Made by a program: the position numbers and the translations under genes
Notes under the pieces: generated by a model
Told to the model about the DNA's origin: nothing
Databases searched by the model: none
The model's input: only the letters and a program-made list of their open reading frames with translations
Shown: in pieces, positions 17,321-25,285 of the stretch
How positions within the stretch are numbered: the stretch's first letter is position 1
Layout: every line of letters starts with the position of its first letter
NCBI GenBank assembly: GCA_016703155.1
Contig: JADJCP010000001.1
Location: 310,001 to 374,000, forward strand
Direction: 5' to 3'
Length of the DNA stretch: 64,000 bases
DNA from: Hydrogenophilales bacterium
Lineage (GTDB): Bacteria > Pseudomonadota > Gammaproteobacteria > Burkholderiales > Thiobacillaceae

Positions 17321-17685
17321 GGTACTGGATCTCCTGTCGTTCGTGCCGACTATATTTTTTGTAGGTACGATTGAGTGAGTCGCTTTTTAAAGCAATCGAT
17401 ACGACCTCTCCCCGCGCAGATAAATCTGGGCTCACGCACAGAATACTTTCTACCCTGCATTGTGAAGAACACATTGCTTTTCGATGGAAGCGAGGTTAAA
17501 TGGATAAAAGACTGGGTTACTTTCGTGATCCCAGGTTTGTTTTCCAGCCATGCCGCAAATCCAGAACTAGAAGCACAGTTTTGTGCAATATACCCAATCT
17601 TTTCGTAGGTCAAGACAGGTTTATCCCCAGCCTGTGCAACGCTAAGGCCCATCAATAATGCCATCCCGATGCTGACCGTTTTCAT
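17277..17685 (-). pseudogene. Small secreted protein, probable frameshift in an A6 run
   Basis: No recognised family. ATG 17685 has GGAG eight bases upstream and overlaps the FtsZ-like stop in an ATGA junction, so the genes are coupled. Residues 1-19 are a signal peptide (MKTVSIGMALLMGLSVAQA). The frame as written ends at 17350 after YLQKI (111 aa). Dropping one A from the six-A run at 17355-17360 continues the protein with YSRHERQEIQYLDNVLAEYE to the stop at 17277 (about 135 aa), a better-looking end. Three Cys remain after export (QNCASS, ICAG, DCFKK). Its coupling suggests it works with the FtsZ-like protein's product or the exported protease. Confidence 0.6.
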
Positions 17686-18650
17686 GGTGGGGCTCCGTAA
17701 ATTAATAAGCATGTCACATAGAGATCACCGTTCATCCGGCTATCTCGTTGAGCTTGTACGTTGATGACTGGAATCGACGCTAATTGAGCTTTGGCAGATA
17801 TTCCAGCCTGTGTAACAGCTGCGCTGGGCAAGGTAGTGGCAGTCCCCAGCAGCAGGAATGCTCGATTCGCTTGATGAAGAACGCCGTGCGGGAGCAATGG
17901 GCATTTCAATGCCACCTCGATGGTTCTTTCAATCTGATTTGGGTCGTCTGACCGACCAAATCCCATGCAAAGTCGATTGCCTTGCCCGAGGCCATCGAGC
18001 AAGCCCACTTCAGAAATCTGCTGAAGACAGAGAAGGGTATGCGTTAACCATAACTTATGTAGAGTGAAAGCATACTCAAGGGTGGCCTGTCCACTCAGCA
18101 TGGCACGCAGTTCATCGTTGTGAAACACCATGCAGGTGGTGGTCTCCTCGGTGAGTTGATCCAGCGCCTTCCGAGCCGCAGTGACCCTCGTTCCCTCGAA
18201 AGCGAAAGGCATCGTCACCAGTGCGTGGGTCTTAATCGAGAGAGCACTGGCCAGCCGAACCAGTTTGAGGGAGAAATCCGACCCAACTGAGCCGCCCAAG
18301 CCACAGATCAAATACAGGGTTTCGATGCCGGACATGATCTGCCTGAATACGGATTCACCGTGTCCCAGCAACTGAGGCGAAGATGCGTTTGTGTCCTGCC
18401 TCCAGGCGCTTAGTGGCTGACCAGGCTCTTGAACAAGCCAGAACAATCCTATGGCTGGTGGCAGTTTGTCATGCAGGTATTGAACCGCGTTTTTGCCGCA
18501 ACCTCCGATACCGACCACGATCGCCCTCGCTTGACTGGGTTGCGATGGCCACTGGGGACTACTCGTTGTTTCGAGATATTCCAGGCTGTAGCCCCCGGCA
18601 TCGTCGTGCGCTCGATTGGGCTCGAAAATAGACCGAATAAAATCCAGCAT
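17682..18650 (-). CDS. Divergent FtsZ/tubulin-like protein
   Basis: A 322-aa protein that follows the FtsZ order. Residues 44-58 (IVVGIGGCGKNAVQYL) match the first nucleotide loop. Residues 113-124 (YLICGLGGSVGSD) match the tubulin signature but as GGSVGSD instead of GGGTGTG. TMPFAFEG (147-153) and HNDELRAM (178-184) match FtsZ TKPFxFEG and NDxL. The helix holding the FtsZ T7 loop (NxDxxD) is shortened: ISEVG passes to GNRLCMGFG in under ten residues with no catalytic Asp. So it may bind nucleotide but is unlikely to hydrolyse it by the FtsZ mechanism. I prefer ATG 18650 behind a G-rich SD; GTG 18656 is possible. It heads the element's minus-strand cluster. Non-division FtsZ-like families exist in proteobacteria. 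Confidence 0.75.
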   Translation of the reverse strand: MLDFIRSIFEPNRAHDDAGGYSLEYLETTSSPQWPSQPSQARAIVVGIGGCGKNAVQYLHDKLPPAIGLFWLVQEPGQPLSAWRQDTNASSPQLLGHGESVFRQIMSGIETLYLICGLGGSVGSDFSLKLVRLASALSIKTHALVTMPFAFEGTRVTAARKALDQLTEETTTCMVFHNDELRAMLSGQATLEYAFTLHKLWLTHTLLCLQQISEVGLLDGLGQGNRLCMGFGRSDDPNQIERTIEVALKCPLLPHGVLHQANRAFLLLGTATTLPSAAVTQAGISAKAQLASIPVINVQAQRDSRMNGDLYVTCLLIYGAPP

Positions 18651-19156
18651 GCCCACCCCCCATCTGTATACGTCCCTGTGTTCTGCTTACATGTTTCATT
18701 GTAGACATACCGAGGATGCCAAGAGCGGGATGTTTTGTAGTCAACTCAATAGCCAGGATCTGCATTTTGCATAATGCCAAATTATGTGGGCGTGAGCCGC
18801 ACCGCTGCCCAAAGGGCAAGGCACATAATCTTGTGTTATGTAACATGCTGAGCCTGACAAGACCATTCCCACGCAAACTAGGGTTCTTACGCCGAAACAC
18901 CAGAAGCGTAGCCGTCTGCGAGTCGCAAGCCATTGAGCAGCTTCACCGCTGAATGGCGCAGTGGCGACGCGATGGCGGAACCGAAGGGGAACCCCTGCAA
19001 CGAAGGCACAAAGCCGTTGGCGTCAGCCATCGGCGGTCTTACATACTTCGTGACCGACCCCACAAGAATGGCGTTTAGACGCGATCTAACGCGATCTGAG
19101 GCTTTCTCGACCGAGATGACCCACATACCCCCTGCCATCTCGGCAATGACGCCAAT
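18651..19156. other. Intergenic stretch between FtsZ-like gene and integrase C-terminus
   Basis: No well-supported gene. It contains two inverted repeats, CATAAT-GCCAA-ATTATG (18770-18786) and ACATAA...TTATGT (about 18822-18841), in the probable upstream region of the FtsZ-like cluster, so they may be operators. A plus-strand frame at 18933-19160 (TTG start, 75 aa, containing GLTYFVTDPTRMAFRRDL) looks vaguely protein-like but has no SD and no recognised family. Confidence 0.4.
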
Positions 19157-19387
19157 TTAGCCTAGCTTCCTGGCCAATTCTTCTACTCTCGGATGATAGT
19201 ACCTCGCCAACATCTTGACATCTTTATGGCCTGTGACGGCAGCCAGTTCGATAATATTGGGTAGACGATCAGCCATCCGACTTGCTGCCTCATGGCGTAG
19301 ATCGTGGAAGTGCAAATCAATGATGCAAGCAGCTTCACAGGCGCGCTTCCAGGCGTGTTTAAGGGCATTAGGCGTGACCGCCCCGCT
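19157..19387 (-). pseudogene. Integrase C-terminal fragment (tyrosine recombinase)
   Basis: The catalytic end of the element's integrase, cut off from its N-terminal part (21943-22740) by the IS21-type insertion. It holds HDLRHEA (HxxR box), TGHKD (second His region) and the nucleophile Tyr in MLARYYHP, followed by a normal end (EELARKLG). Read through, the joined protein would be about 340 residues, a normal phage-type integrase. Confidence 0.88.
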
Positions 19388-19447
19388 GGCCACCCCAAAC
19401 TGCCCCACTTATGGCCGGTCAAACTGCTCCAGGGCAGGACGGTCGGA

Positions 19448-20212
19448 TTATGCCTGCTCAGGGGTGACGGCGATACGTGCGGCGGCCTCCTTGAGGCGGT
19501 AGCTTCGGCCTTCGAATTCAAGCATTGAGCAGCGGTGCATGAGGCGGTCGAGGATGGTGGTGGCCATGGTGGCGTCACCGAGGTACTTGCCCCAATCCTG
19601 CACCACCCGGTTGGAGGTGATGACGATGGCCCGGCGCAGTTTGTAGCGCTGGTGGACGATGGCCTGCAGGAGCTCGGCGCTCACGTCAGCGATGCGTCGG
19701 GCCAGGAACAGATCGTCGAGGATCAGGAGATCCGGCTCGATCCACCCCTTGAGCAAGCCGGCCTGTTCCGGGGCGCTGGCCAGGCCATAACGGGCGAACT
19801 CCGTGTCGGCCTCGACATGCCGGACGTCATAGCCTTGCAGGGTGGCCTGGTAGGCCACCGCCTTGGCGACATGGCTCTTGCCGGTGCCGGGCTTGCCGAT
19901 GATCAGGGCGTTGGCGCCCTCGCCGACGAACTTCAGGGTATGCAGCTCGAAGCAGGCGGCGCGTGGCAGCTTGGGGTTGAAGCGCCAGTCGAAGTCCGCC
20001 AGCGTGGGGCGCTCGTCGAGGCCGGAGCGCTTGTAGCGGCGTTCGGTCAGGCGCGAGCGCCGCCGATCGAGTTCGTCCTGAAGCAGGTTGGCGAGGGTCT
20101 CCAGGAAGGGCGGCTGGCCGACCTGGGCCTCCATCACGCGGGTGGACAGGGTGTCAGCCATGCCGGACAGGCGCAGCTGGCGCAGGGTGCGTTCGATTTC
20201 GATCAGGTTCAT
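19448..20212 (-). CDS. istB: IS21-family helper ATPase IstB
   Basis: A 254-aa AAA+ ATPase that helps the IstA transposase choose target DNA. Walker A is GKPGTGKSHVAKA (about residues 105-117) and Walker B is LLILDDLFLA (about 162-171). The N-terminal helical part (LRLSGMADTLSTR) is typical of the family. The start overlaps the proper istA end (20209) in an ATGA junction. It appears complete. Confidence 0.93.
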   Translation of the reverse strand: MNLIEIERTLRQLRLSGMADTLSTRVMEAQVGQPPFLETLANLLQDELDRRRSRLTERRYKRSGLDERPTLADFDWRFNPKLPRAACFELHTLKFVGEGANALIIGKPGTGKSHVAKAVAYQATLQGYDVRHVEADTEFARYGLASAPEQAGLLKGWIEPDLLILDDLFLARRIADVSAELLQAIVHQRYKLRRAIVITSNRVVQDWGKYLGDATMATTILDRLMHRCSMLEFEGRSYRLKEAAARIAVTPEQA

Positions 20213-21792
20213 GGTTGGCTGCCTTCGAGGGATGGGGTGGTGGCGGCGGCGGAGGCGATCTGAGTGAAGAGATCGCCGTACTCGTCGGTGTCGCGGATGA
20301 GGTGTGCGCCTGGGTCAATGCCGATGGCGAGGGTGCCGGAGAGTCGGCCTGGAGGGTGGCCAAGGCCTCGGCCACCCGCCGCTCGGTCAGTGCCTTGACG
20401 TGCCGGTAGCTGTACACGCCCTGCTCGATGGCGGCGGCACAGGCGGCATCGAGCAGGTGGTTCGGGTAGCGCTTGGCGAGGTTGACGATGCCCCAGAGCT
20501 TGCGCTGTCCGACCCGGCCCTCGAGGGCGAAGAGCCGCTCGCATAACTGCGCGGCGTGGGGGCCGATCACCTTGGCCTGATCGAGGATGTAGCGGGTTTC
20601 CCGGGAGGGGTTGAATACCCGTTCGGCGGCCGGCAGCACGACGGAACCGGGGCGATCGGCGCGGGCGTGGGTGCGCAGCAAGGCGTGGCTGCGCAAGTCC
20701 CGGATCTCGATGCGGCGCTCGAACAGGCGCACCAGCACCTTCGAGCCGATGGCGGCGGGCCGGGCGGCGTAGCTGCTATGGTCGACGCGCACGCAGCTGT
20801 CATCGCACACGGTGCGCGGCATCTCGGTGAAGTACTGCATCCCGGTGGCGGGCAGCGGCTGCAAAGTGACCCCGCTCCTCCTCGAACATGGCCTGCACCG
20901 GCGGCGTTCGCTGCCGTGGATGCGCGAGGCGGCCCATTTGCACTCCCAGTGCTCCAGGAAGGTGTTCTGCTCCTCGATCGATTCGAAGCGCCGTCCCTTG
21001 AGCGCGGTGGACTGGGTATGCTGGATGGCATTCTCGACCGTGCCCTTGCGGTTCGGGTCGCGTACCCGGGCCGGATCGGCCACCACCTCGTAGTGCTTGA
21101 GCGTGGCGGCGAAGACCGGGTTGAGCTCGGGCTCGTACAGGTCGGGCTTGAGCACCCCCTCCTTCAGGTTGTCGAGGACCACGTAGCGGCAGGAACCGCC
21201 GAAGTAGCGCCAGGCCTGCTCATGCAGTTCGGCCCAGACCTGCTGGCCGGACGTCCAAACCACGCGGCGGAAGCTGCGCCGCGAGTAGCGCAAGGTGGCG
21301 ACGAACAGGCGGGGCTTGCGGTAGCGGTCGGTGCCGAGCACCCGGGTGGGCGCGCCTTCGCCGTAATCGACCTGCATCTCCTCGCCGGGCAGGAAACTCA
21401 GCCGGTCGAACTGCTCGGGTTCCTTGTGGCGAGATGGGCGATGAAGCGCTTGACCGAGTTGTAGGCGCCTTCGAAGCCGTGCCGGTCGACCAGGTCCTGG
21501 TAGATCGCGGTGGCGTTACGGCCCAGTGGGACCTGGGCCTCGATGAAGATACGGTGGGGTTCGCACTTGGAGGTGGCCGCCTGAGGTGACCCCGGTGGCC
21601 GGGGTGGAGCAGTTTGACCGGCCGGGTCGGTGGCCACCCCGGGGCCGTTGCCGGATCAGCGTCAAAGCGTTGCTGGTAGGCGCGGATGGTGTGGCGGGAA
21701 ATCCCCGTCACCCGTTCGATCTCGCGCTGGCTGGCGCCGCCCTTGAGCAGCGTCCAGATCGTGGTTTGCAGGTGTGGTTTCAAGACGTTCAC
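20209..21792 (-). pseudogene. istA: IS21-family transposase IstA, several frameshifts
   Basis: The N-terminus (21792) has the helix-turn-helix SQREIERVTGISRHTIRAYQ. The frame then changes near 21630, again near 21428 (before PGEEMQVDYGEGAPTRV, start of the DDE domain), briefly in and out near 20900, and again near 20350, after which the proper end (LFTQIASAAATTPSLEG) reaches 20209. The catalytic core pieces remain readable (QVDYGEG, YVVLDNLKEG, DPNRKGTVENAIQHTQS), but no single frame codes for it. As written it cannot make a working transposase. Confidence 0.85.
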
Positions 21793-21942
21793 TCCGTTGA
21801 TCCCCTCGGGCCATGAGGGGGTGGAAGGTAACGTCCTGCCAGTCAGGCTTATGGCACCAAATTCACTGGCACCAACTCGTCAGATCCCCATGGCCAGGGT
21901 GGAGCAGTTTGGGTGGCCATAAGTGGGGCAGTTTGGGTGGCC

Positions 21943-22740
21943 GCCGGGGACCGGGAATACTCTCCCATCAATAGACCGTGGCAAGCCTTGCAGGACTGCT
22001 TTAGCGGCACTGGAGAGGGGTATGGTCCGCGACTCTCCGTTCTTGGTCATGGGCAGGTAAGCTGTCCGATTGTCGATGTTGATGTTCTTCCATCTGAGTG
22101 ACAGCAGTTCCCCTCTACGCATAGCCGTTTCAAGTGCAAGCCGCACTATCGGTTTGATCCAAGGATTACGGGTTCCTGCCTGTAGCTGACCCTTATCGTT
22201 TCTTCCCTTGCTATCGAGTGCGTCCATCAGACGGGTTTCCTCCTCAGGTTCCAACCTCCGATCTCTGGCACGATTCGGGGATGGCCTACGGATTGCCTCG
22301 ACTGCATTGCTGATAGGAATGCCCCACTCCCTACGGGCATGGTTAAGCATGGCTGAAAGCGTCTGTAGTTCTCTGAGCACAGTTGAAGGCGTGACCGACC
22401 TTAGACGTTGATCCCGGTAGCTGGCGACAACCAGAGGCGTGATTGCTGTCAGGCTCAGCTTGCCTATAGCAATGGCTATGTTTGCCAGCCTGCCTACCTC
22501 GGTATGTGCTCCCCGGAATGCGGGGACAACCTCAACCTTGTATCGCTCGATAAGCAGGCTAAGTGTGGTGCTCTCGGCCTCAGTACGGCAGACATAAGCG
22601 CCCATGTCCTGCTCTCGCTCGACGGCTCTTGCCCACTTCTCGGCGTCTTGTCTGGATTGGAATGATTGGGATATGGGAGGGAAGCCAAGCCGGCGCACTT
22701 GCGCCTGCCACTTGTTACCACGTTGGCGGATAGTTGCCAT
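21943..22740 (-). pseudogene. Integrase N-terminal part (tyrosine recombinase)
   Basis: Starts at ATG 22740 (MATIRQRGNKWQAQVRRLGF), next to attR, as expected for the integrase of this element. It has the arm-binding N-terminus, a core-binding SAM-like domain (about residues 60-150) and the first catalytic Arg in TAMRRGELLSLRW, then the beta-hairpin Lys region (MTKNGESRTIP). The protein is cut after GRVFPVP by the IS21-type insertion; the rest is at 19157-19387. The frame stays open 29 codons upstream without a better start. Confidence 0.9.
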
Positions 22741-22852
22741 TTCAAAGCCCCTGTGACAGGAGCGTGACAAACGACTATCAACACTTGCAGCGATGCTGTT
22801 GAAACCCGCATGAAAACTGGGCTTCAAGCCATTCAGGCATCACGAACAGATT

Positions 22853-22933
22853 ACGTTCGGGACGTGGAGGCCGGAGGTTCGAATCCTCTCACCCCGACCA
22901 GATTTCCTGATTGAATCCAGTTGGTTACAGCAA
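22853..22933 (+). repeat. attR: 81-bp direct repeat, copy of the tRNA-Pro 3' part
   Basis: Identical to 12311-12391. The sequence lacks the 5' half of the tRNA, so it is not a tRNA gene. It marks the right end of the element. Confidence 0.95.
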
Positions 22934-23258
22934 GGCTGGATTTTCTCAATCAAGCTAATTTCGGTGTTTGTCGGACTCAGTTGAAACACCACTGTGACAT
23001 TGGATCAGATCAACAGATCCAATCTTAATTCTTGTACACCTCCGGTATTGCGCATGGTTCCTGCACGCCCTCTCACTGGGCTAAGCCACACCCCGAATAG
23101 GTCAGCACAAAGCCGCGTCACGCGTTGACCAAGGCCAGACTCCATCGCCAGTGCTTGCGGGCAGGCCCGCTTGGGTCTTTAATGAAATTGTCGGCGTTCA
23201 CCTTGGAGAGTGGCCGGCAACACGAGAAATCATTGAATACTGAAGAAAGGAAGACAAC
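22934..23258. other. Non-coding region between attR and hpf
   Basis: No gene. Its first 170 bases resemble the element's left end (12392-12570), including GGTGTTTGTC, ACACCACTGTGACAT and GGATCAGATC. It finishes with a worn inverted tRNA-Pro 5' half at about 23076-23100 (minus strand ATTCGGGGTGTGGCTTAGCC). The last 150 bases must contain the hpf promoter, but no clear hexamers are seen. Confidence 0.55.
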
Positions 23259-23594
23259 ATGAAACTTCCGCTGCAAATCACCTTGCGCGATATTGCTCAT
23301 TCCGACGCCGTCGAAACCCGTATTCGGGAAAAAGCCGAGAAGCTGGATCATCTGTTTCCAAACATCATGAGCAACCACGTCGTCGTCGAGATGCCAGGCA
23401 AGCATAAGCATCAGGGCAAACAATTCAGCGTGCACCTCGACATCAAGGTTCCTGGCGGCGAGGTCATCGTCAGCAAGGAAATGGATGAGGATGTCTATGT
23501 GGTTCTGCGCGATGCTTTCGACGCAGCCAAACGGCAGCTTGAAGAGCACACATGCAAGCAGCGCGGCGAGGTCAAACAGCACGCCGTGATTTGA
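23259..23594 (+). CDS. hpf: Ribosome hibernation promoting factor (HPF/RaiA family, short form)
   Basis: An S30AE-domain protein of 111 aa that binds the 30S decoding region and silences ribosomes in stationary phase. The order matches the family: PLQITLRDIAHSDAVETRI, KAEKLDHLF, then DEDVYVVLRDAFDAAKRQLE. It lacks the C-terminal dimerisation domain of long HPF, so it is the short type. A good SD (GAAAGGAAG) precedes ATG 23259. It is not beside rpoN as in many proteobacteria, but is followed by its own terminator. Confidence 0.9.
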   Translation: MKLPLQITLRDIAHSDAVETRIREKAEKLDHLFPNIMSNHVVVEMPGKHKHQGKQFSVHLDIKVPGGEVIVSKEMDEDVYVVLRDAFDAAKRQLEEHTCKQRGEVKQHAVI

Positions 23595-23620
23595 GCAAAG
23601 AATATATTCATGGCATTCAG

Positions 23621-23645
23621 CCGGCCCGATGCGGGCCGGTTTTCA
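23621..23645 (+). terminator. Rho-independent terminator after hpf
   Basis: CCGGCCC-GATGC-GGGCCGG (seven perfect GC-rich pairs) followed by TTTTC, 27 bases after the hpf stop. Confidence 0.85.
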
Positions 23646-23674
23646 TTTCTGCCTGAGCACCAAAATACCAAGGC

Positions 23675-23956
23675 TCAGTGGTCTTCCAGATGCGTCAGGG
23701 TATCTTCGGCCAATTCACCGGTATCCGGGTCGACCCATGCGGTCAGGCCAAGCTCGTCCTCGATTTCATCAAGGGCATTTTCCGATTCAAAGTCCGACTC
23801 GGCGTTGTATTCCATATCCTCGACTGCGGCGAGCAAGGTGGTAAACGGGCCAAAGGTCGCGCCGGTATCCTTGTCCAGCCAAAAAAAGCCGTCCGGACGC
23901 TCGACGACACGTGTGTGATCGAATTCAGCGGGGGTCGCGGGGACTTTCTGACGCAT
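23675..23956 (-). CDS. Small acidic hypothetical protein
   Basis: About 93 aa, strongly acidic (many Asp and Glu in the segment DMEYNAESDFESENALDEIE). No signal peptide or membrane segment, so cytoplasmic. Start ATG 23956 is preferred because GGAG lies eight bases upstream; ATG 23968 is possible. The RPDGFFWLDKDTGATFGPF segment, with aromatic residues, looks like a small beta fold. No recognised family; it converges with hpf and lies 40 bases from folE on the same strand. Confidence 0.7.
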   Translation of the reverse strand: MRQKVPATPAEFDHTRVVERPDGFFWLDKDTGATFGPFTTLLAAVEDMEYNAESDFESENALDEIEDELGLTAWVDPDTGELAEDTLTHLEDH

Positions 23957-23995
23957 GTTTGACTCCATCGATTCAGGCCATACAAGACGATTTCA

Positions 23996-24637
23996 TTATG
24001 GCATCACCCCGCCGATGGCGCGCAAGAATTCGGAGCGTAATTGCGGGTTGTCCCGGAAGGTTCCGGTGAACGATTGGGTGACCACACGTTCGTCGCCGCG
24101 CCGGTCTTCGCCAAGCAGAAGGCAAAGCTGCTCGGCCTCGATGACGCAGGCCGCGCCGACGGCTTGACCGTGGCTGATGAGTGCCTCGGCGATGTCGCGG
24201 GTCATCCATTCCTGATAGGTGAAGCGGTGGCCGATGGCATCGACCAGTCGGGCAATGCGGCCAAAACCATGCAGGCGTCCACCGGGGATATAACCGACGT
24301 GGGCGACGCCGCGGAACGGTACCAGATGGTGCGGGCAGACGCCGTGGATGGCGATGCCGCGCACCACGACCATGTCGTCGCGGTCGTCGGCAAAGCCTTC
24401 ACCCAGCGCCTCACCGGGATCCATCTCGTAACCGCCGAGCAGGCGTCGCTCCCAGAGTTGCCTGACCCGTTGCGCGGTACGCCCGGTGTGTACCGAGTCG
24501 GGTGAAACCCCGCAGGCACGGAGCAGGTCGGTCACCGCCTGCTCGAAGGCAACGGGATCGAATGGACCGACGCGCGGTATTCCCAGGGAGCCGGGCTGGT
24601 AGGGGGTTTGGCAAGCGGGGTCGCGGCAATCGGACAT
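23996..24637 (-). CDS. folE: GTP cyclohydrolase I (FolE), divergent
   Basis: FolE converts GTP to dihydroneopterin triphosphate, the first step of folate and pterin synthesis. The 213-aa protein keeps the zinc ligands: Cys and His in VCPHHLVPF, and the later Cys in EAEQLCLLLG. The catalytic region HVGYIPGGRLHGFGRIARLV follows the normal order. It departs from the usual family at CEHH (here CPHH) and at the QERLTxQIA segment (here YQEWMTRDIAEAL). This may be a subgroup or a specialised pterin enzyme. No other folate genes are close. Confidence 0.82.
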   Translation of the reverse strand: MSDCRDPACQTPYQPGSLGIPRVGPFDPVAFEQAVTDLLRACGVSPDSVHTGRTAQRVRQLWERRLLGGYEMDPGEALGEGFADDRDDMVVVRGIAIHGVCPHHLVPFRGVAHVGYIPGGRLHGFGRIARLVDAIGHRFTYQEWMTRDIAEALISHGQAVGAACVIEAEQLCLLLGEDRRGDERVVTQSFTGTFRDNPQLRSEFLRAIGGVMP

Positions 24638-24644
24638 GGTGTTC

Positions 24645-25271
24645 TCAGTTCAGAAATCCTGACCGGCACAATTGCCGGTCGTGCGGTTTCGACAATAGCA
24701 GTTGCGCGCTTATCGCGCCAAGCAGGGCCAGGAACATATCCCATTGGGTGTCCCAGACATCGCCCTGGGTGGCCAGGAAGGCGACGGCATCGTCGCCGGA
24801 ACTGATCGCCACCCACCATTCGATCATTTCGTAGAAGGCGCTGAACGCCAGGCAGAAACAAGTCACCAGGAAGAACAACCAGGCACCGGGCCTGAGTGGC
24901 GAGCGGCGGATGAGAATCTCGCGGGCGACGATGGCCGGGAAAAACCCCTGGGCGACATGACCGACACGGTCATAGTGGTTGCGCGCCAGATCGAAACTGT
25001 CGCGCAGCCAGTTGAACAGGGGCATCTCGGCATAGGTGTAATGGCCGCCGACCATGAGAATGACGGCATGCAGGGCGATGGCCAGATACGCCAGTACGGT
25101 CAAGGGAAAGCGCGCCCGGCTGAACAGCAGTATCGGCAGGACAATGAGCACCAGCGCCACCTCGAGAAACCAGGTAAAGCGATCTTTCGGGGCGATGCCC
25201 GACCAGAGCAGCACCGCGAACACCCCAGCCAGAAGCAAGCCGGGCAGACGTTTATCGTCGATGGCGGACAT
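24645..25271 (-). CDS. yjdF: YjdF-type inner membrane protein (DUF2238)
   Basis: About 208 aa with six hydrophobic segments. The DUF2238 signature is clear: GGHYTYAEMPLFNWLRD, RNHYDRVGHVAQGFFPAI and AFYEMIEWWVAI. Function is unknown. I chose ATG 25271 with GGAG seven bases upstream; GTG 25283 is an alternative. It lies 7 bases before folE, so the two may be co-transcribed. Confidence 0.87.
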   Translation of the reverse strand: MSAIDDKRLPGLLLAGVFAVLLWSGIAPKDRFTWFLEVALVLIVLPILLFSRARFPLTVLAYLAIALHAVILMVGGHYTYAEMPLFNWLRDSFDLARNHYDRVGHVAQGFFPAIVAREILIRRSPLRPGAWLFFLVTCFCLAFSAFYEMIEWWVAISSGDDAVAFLATQGDVWDTQWDMFLALLGAISAQLLLSKPHDRQLCRSGFLN

Positions 25272-25285
25272 GGGATTCTCCACGG

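Larger units (their letters stand above)
19388..21942 (-). mobile_element. IS21-family insertion sequence inside the integrase gene
   Basis: About 2.55 kb. Both ends read GGCCACCC(C)AAACTGCCCC inward, followed by ACTTATGGCC and a second AAACTGCTCC word; such repeated terminal words are typical of IS21 elements. It carries istB intact and istA broken. I could not fix the target duplication: CCGCC occurs near both junctions but not symmetrically. The ends are therefore accurate to a few bases. Its GC-rich composition differs from the AT-rich cargo, so it arrived separately. Confidence 0.85.
12311..22933. mobile_element. Integrative element in tRNA-Pro (about 10.6 kb)
   Basis: An 81-bp identical direct repeat flanks the region: 12311-12391, inside and after tRNA-Pro, and 22853-22933. 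A tyrosine integrase gene lies next to the right repeat. The cargo at 12.6-17.7 kb is clearly AT-rich against the GC-rich host. Cargo genes are all on the minus strand: polymerase-like protein, membrane protein, GYF_2-RDD protein, protease, small secreted protein, FtsZ-like protein. No conjugation, capsid or terminase genes are visible, so the element looks like a non-self-transmissible island. Because its integrase is split by an IS21-type insertion, it is probably locked in place. Confidence 0.9.

Noticed and set aside
18770..18860. Integron attC site
   Set aside because: Inverted repeats and a GTTATGTAAC word are present, but the paired R and L boxes and an integron integrase are missing.
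21590..21660. Extra IS21 end inside istA
   Set aside because: The word GGAGCAGTTTGACCGGCC resembles the terminal repeats but lies in coding sequence with no second junction; likely a repeat word or local damage within istA.
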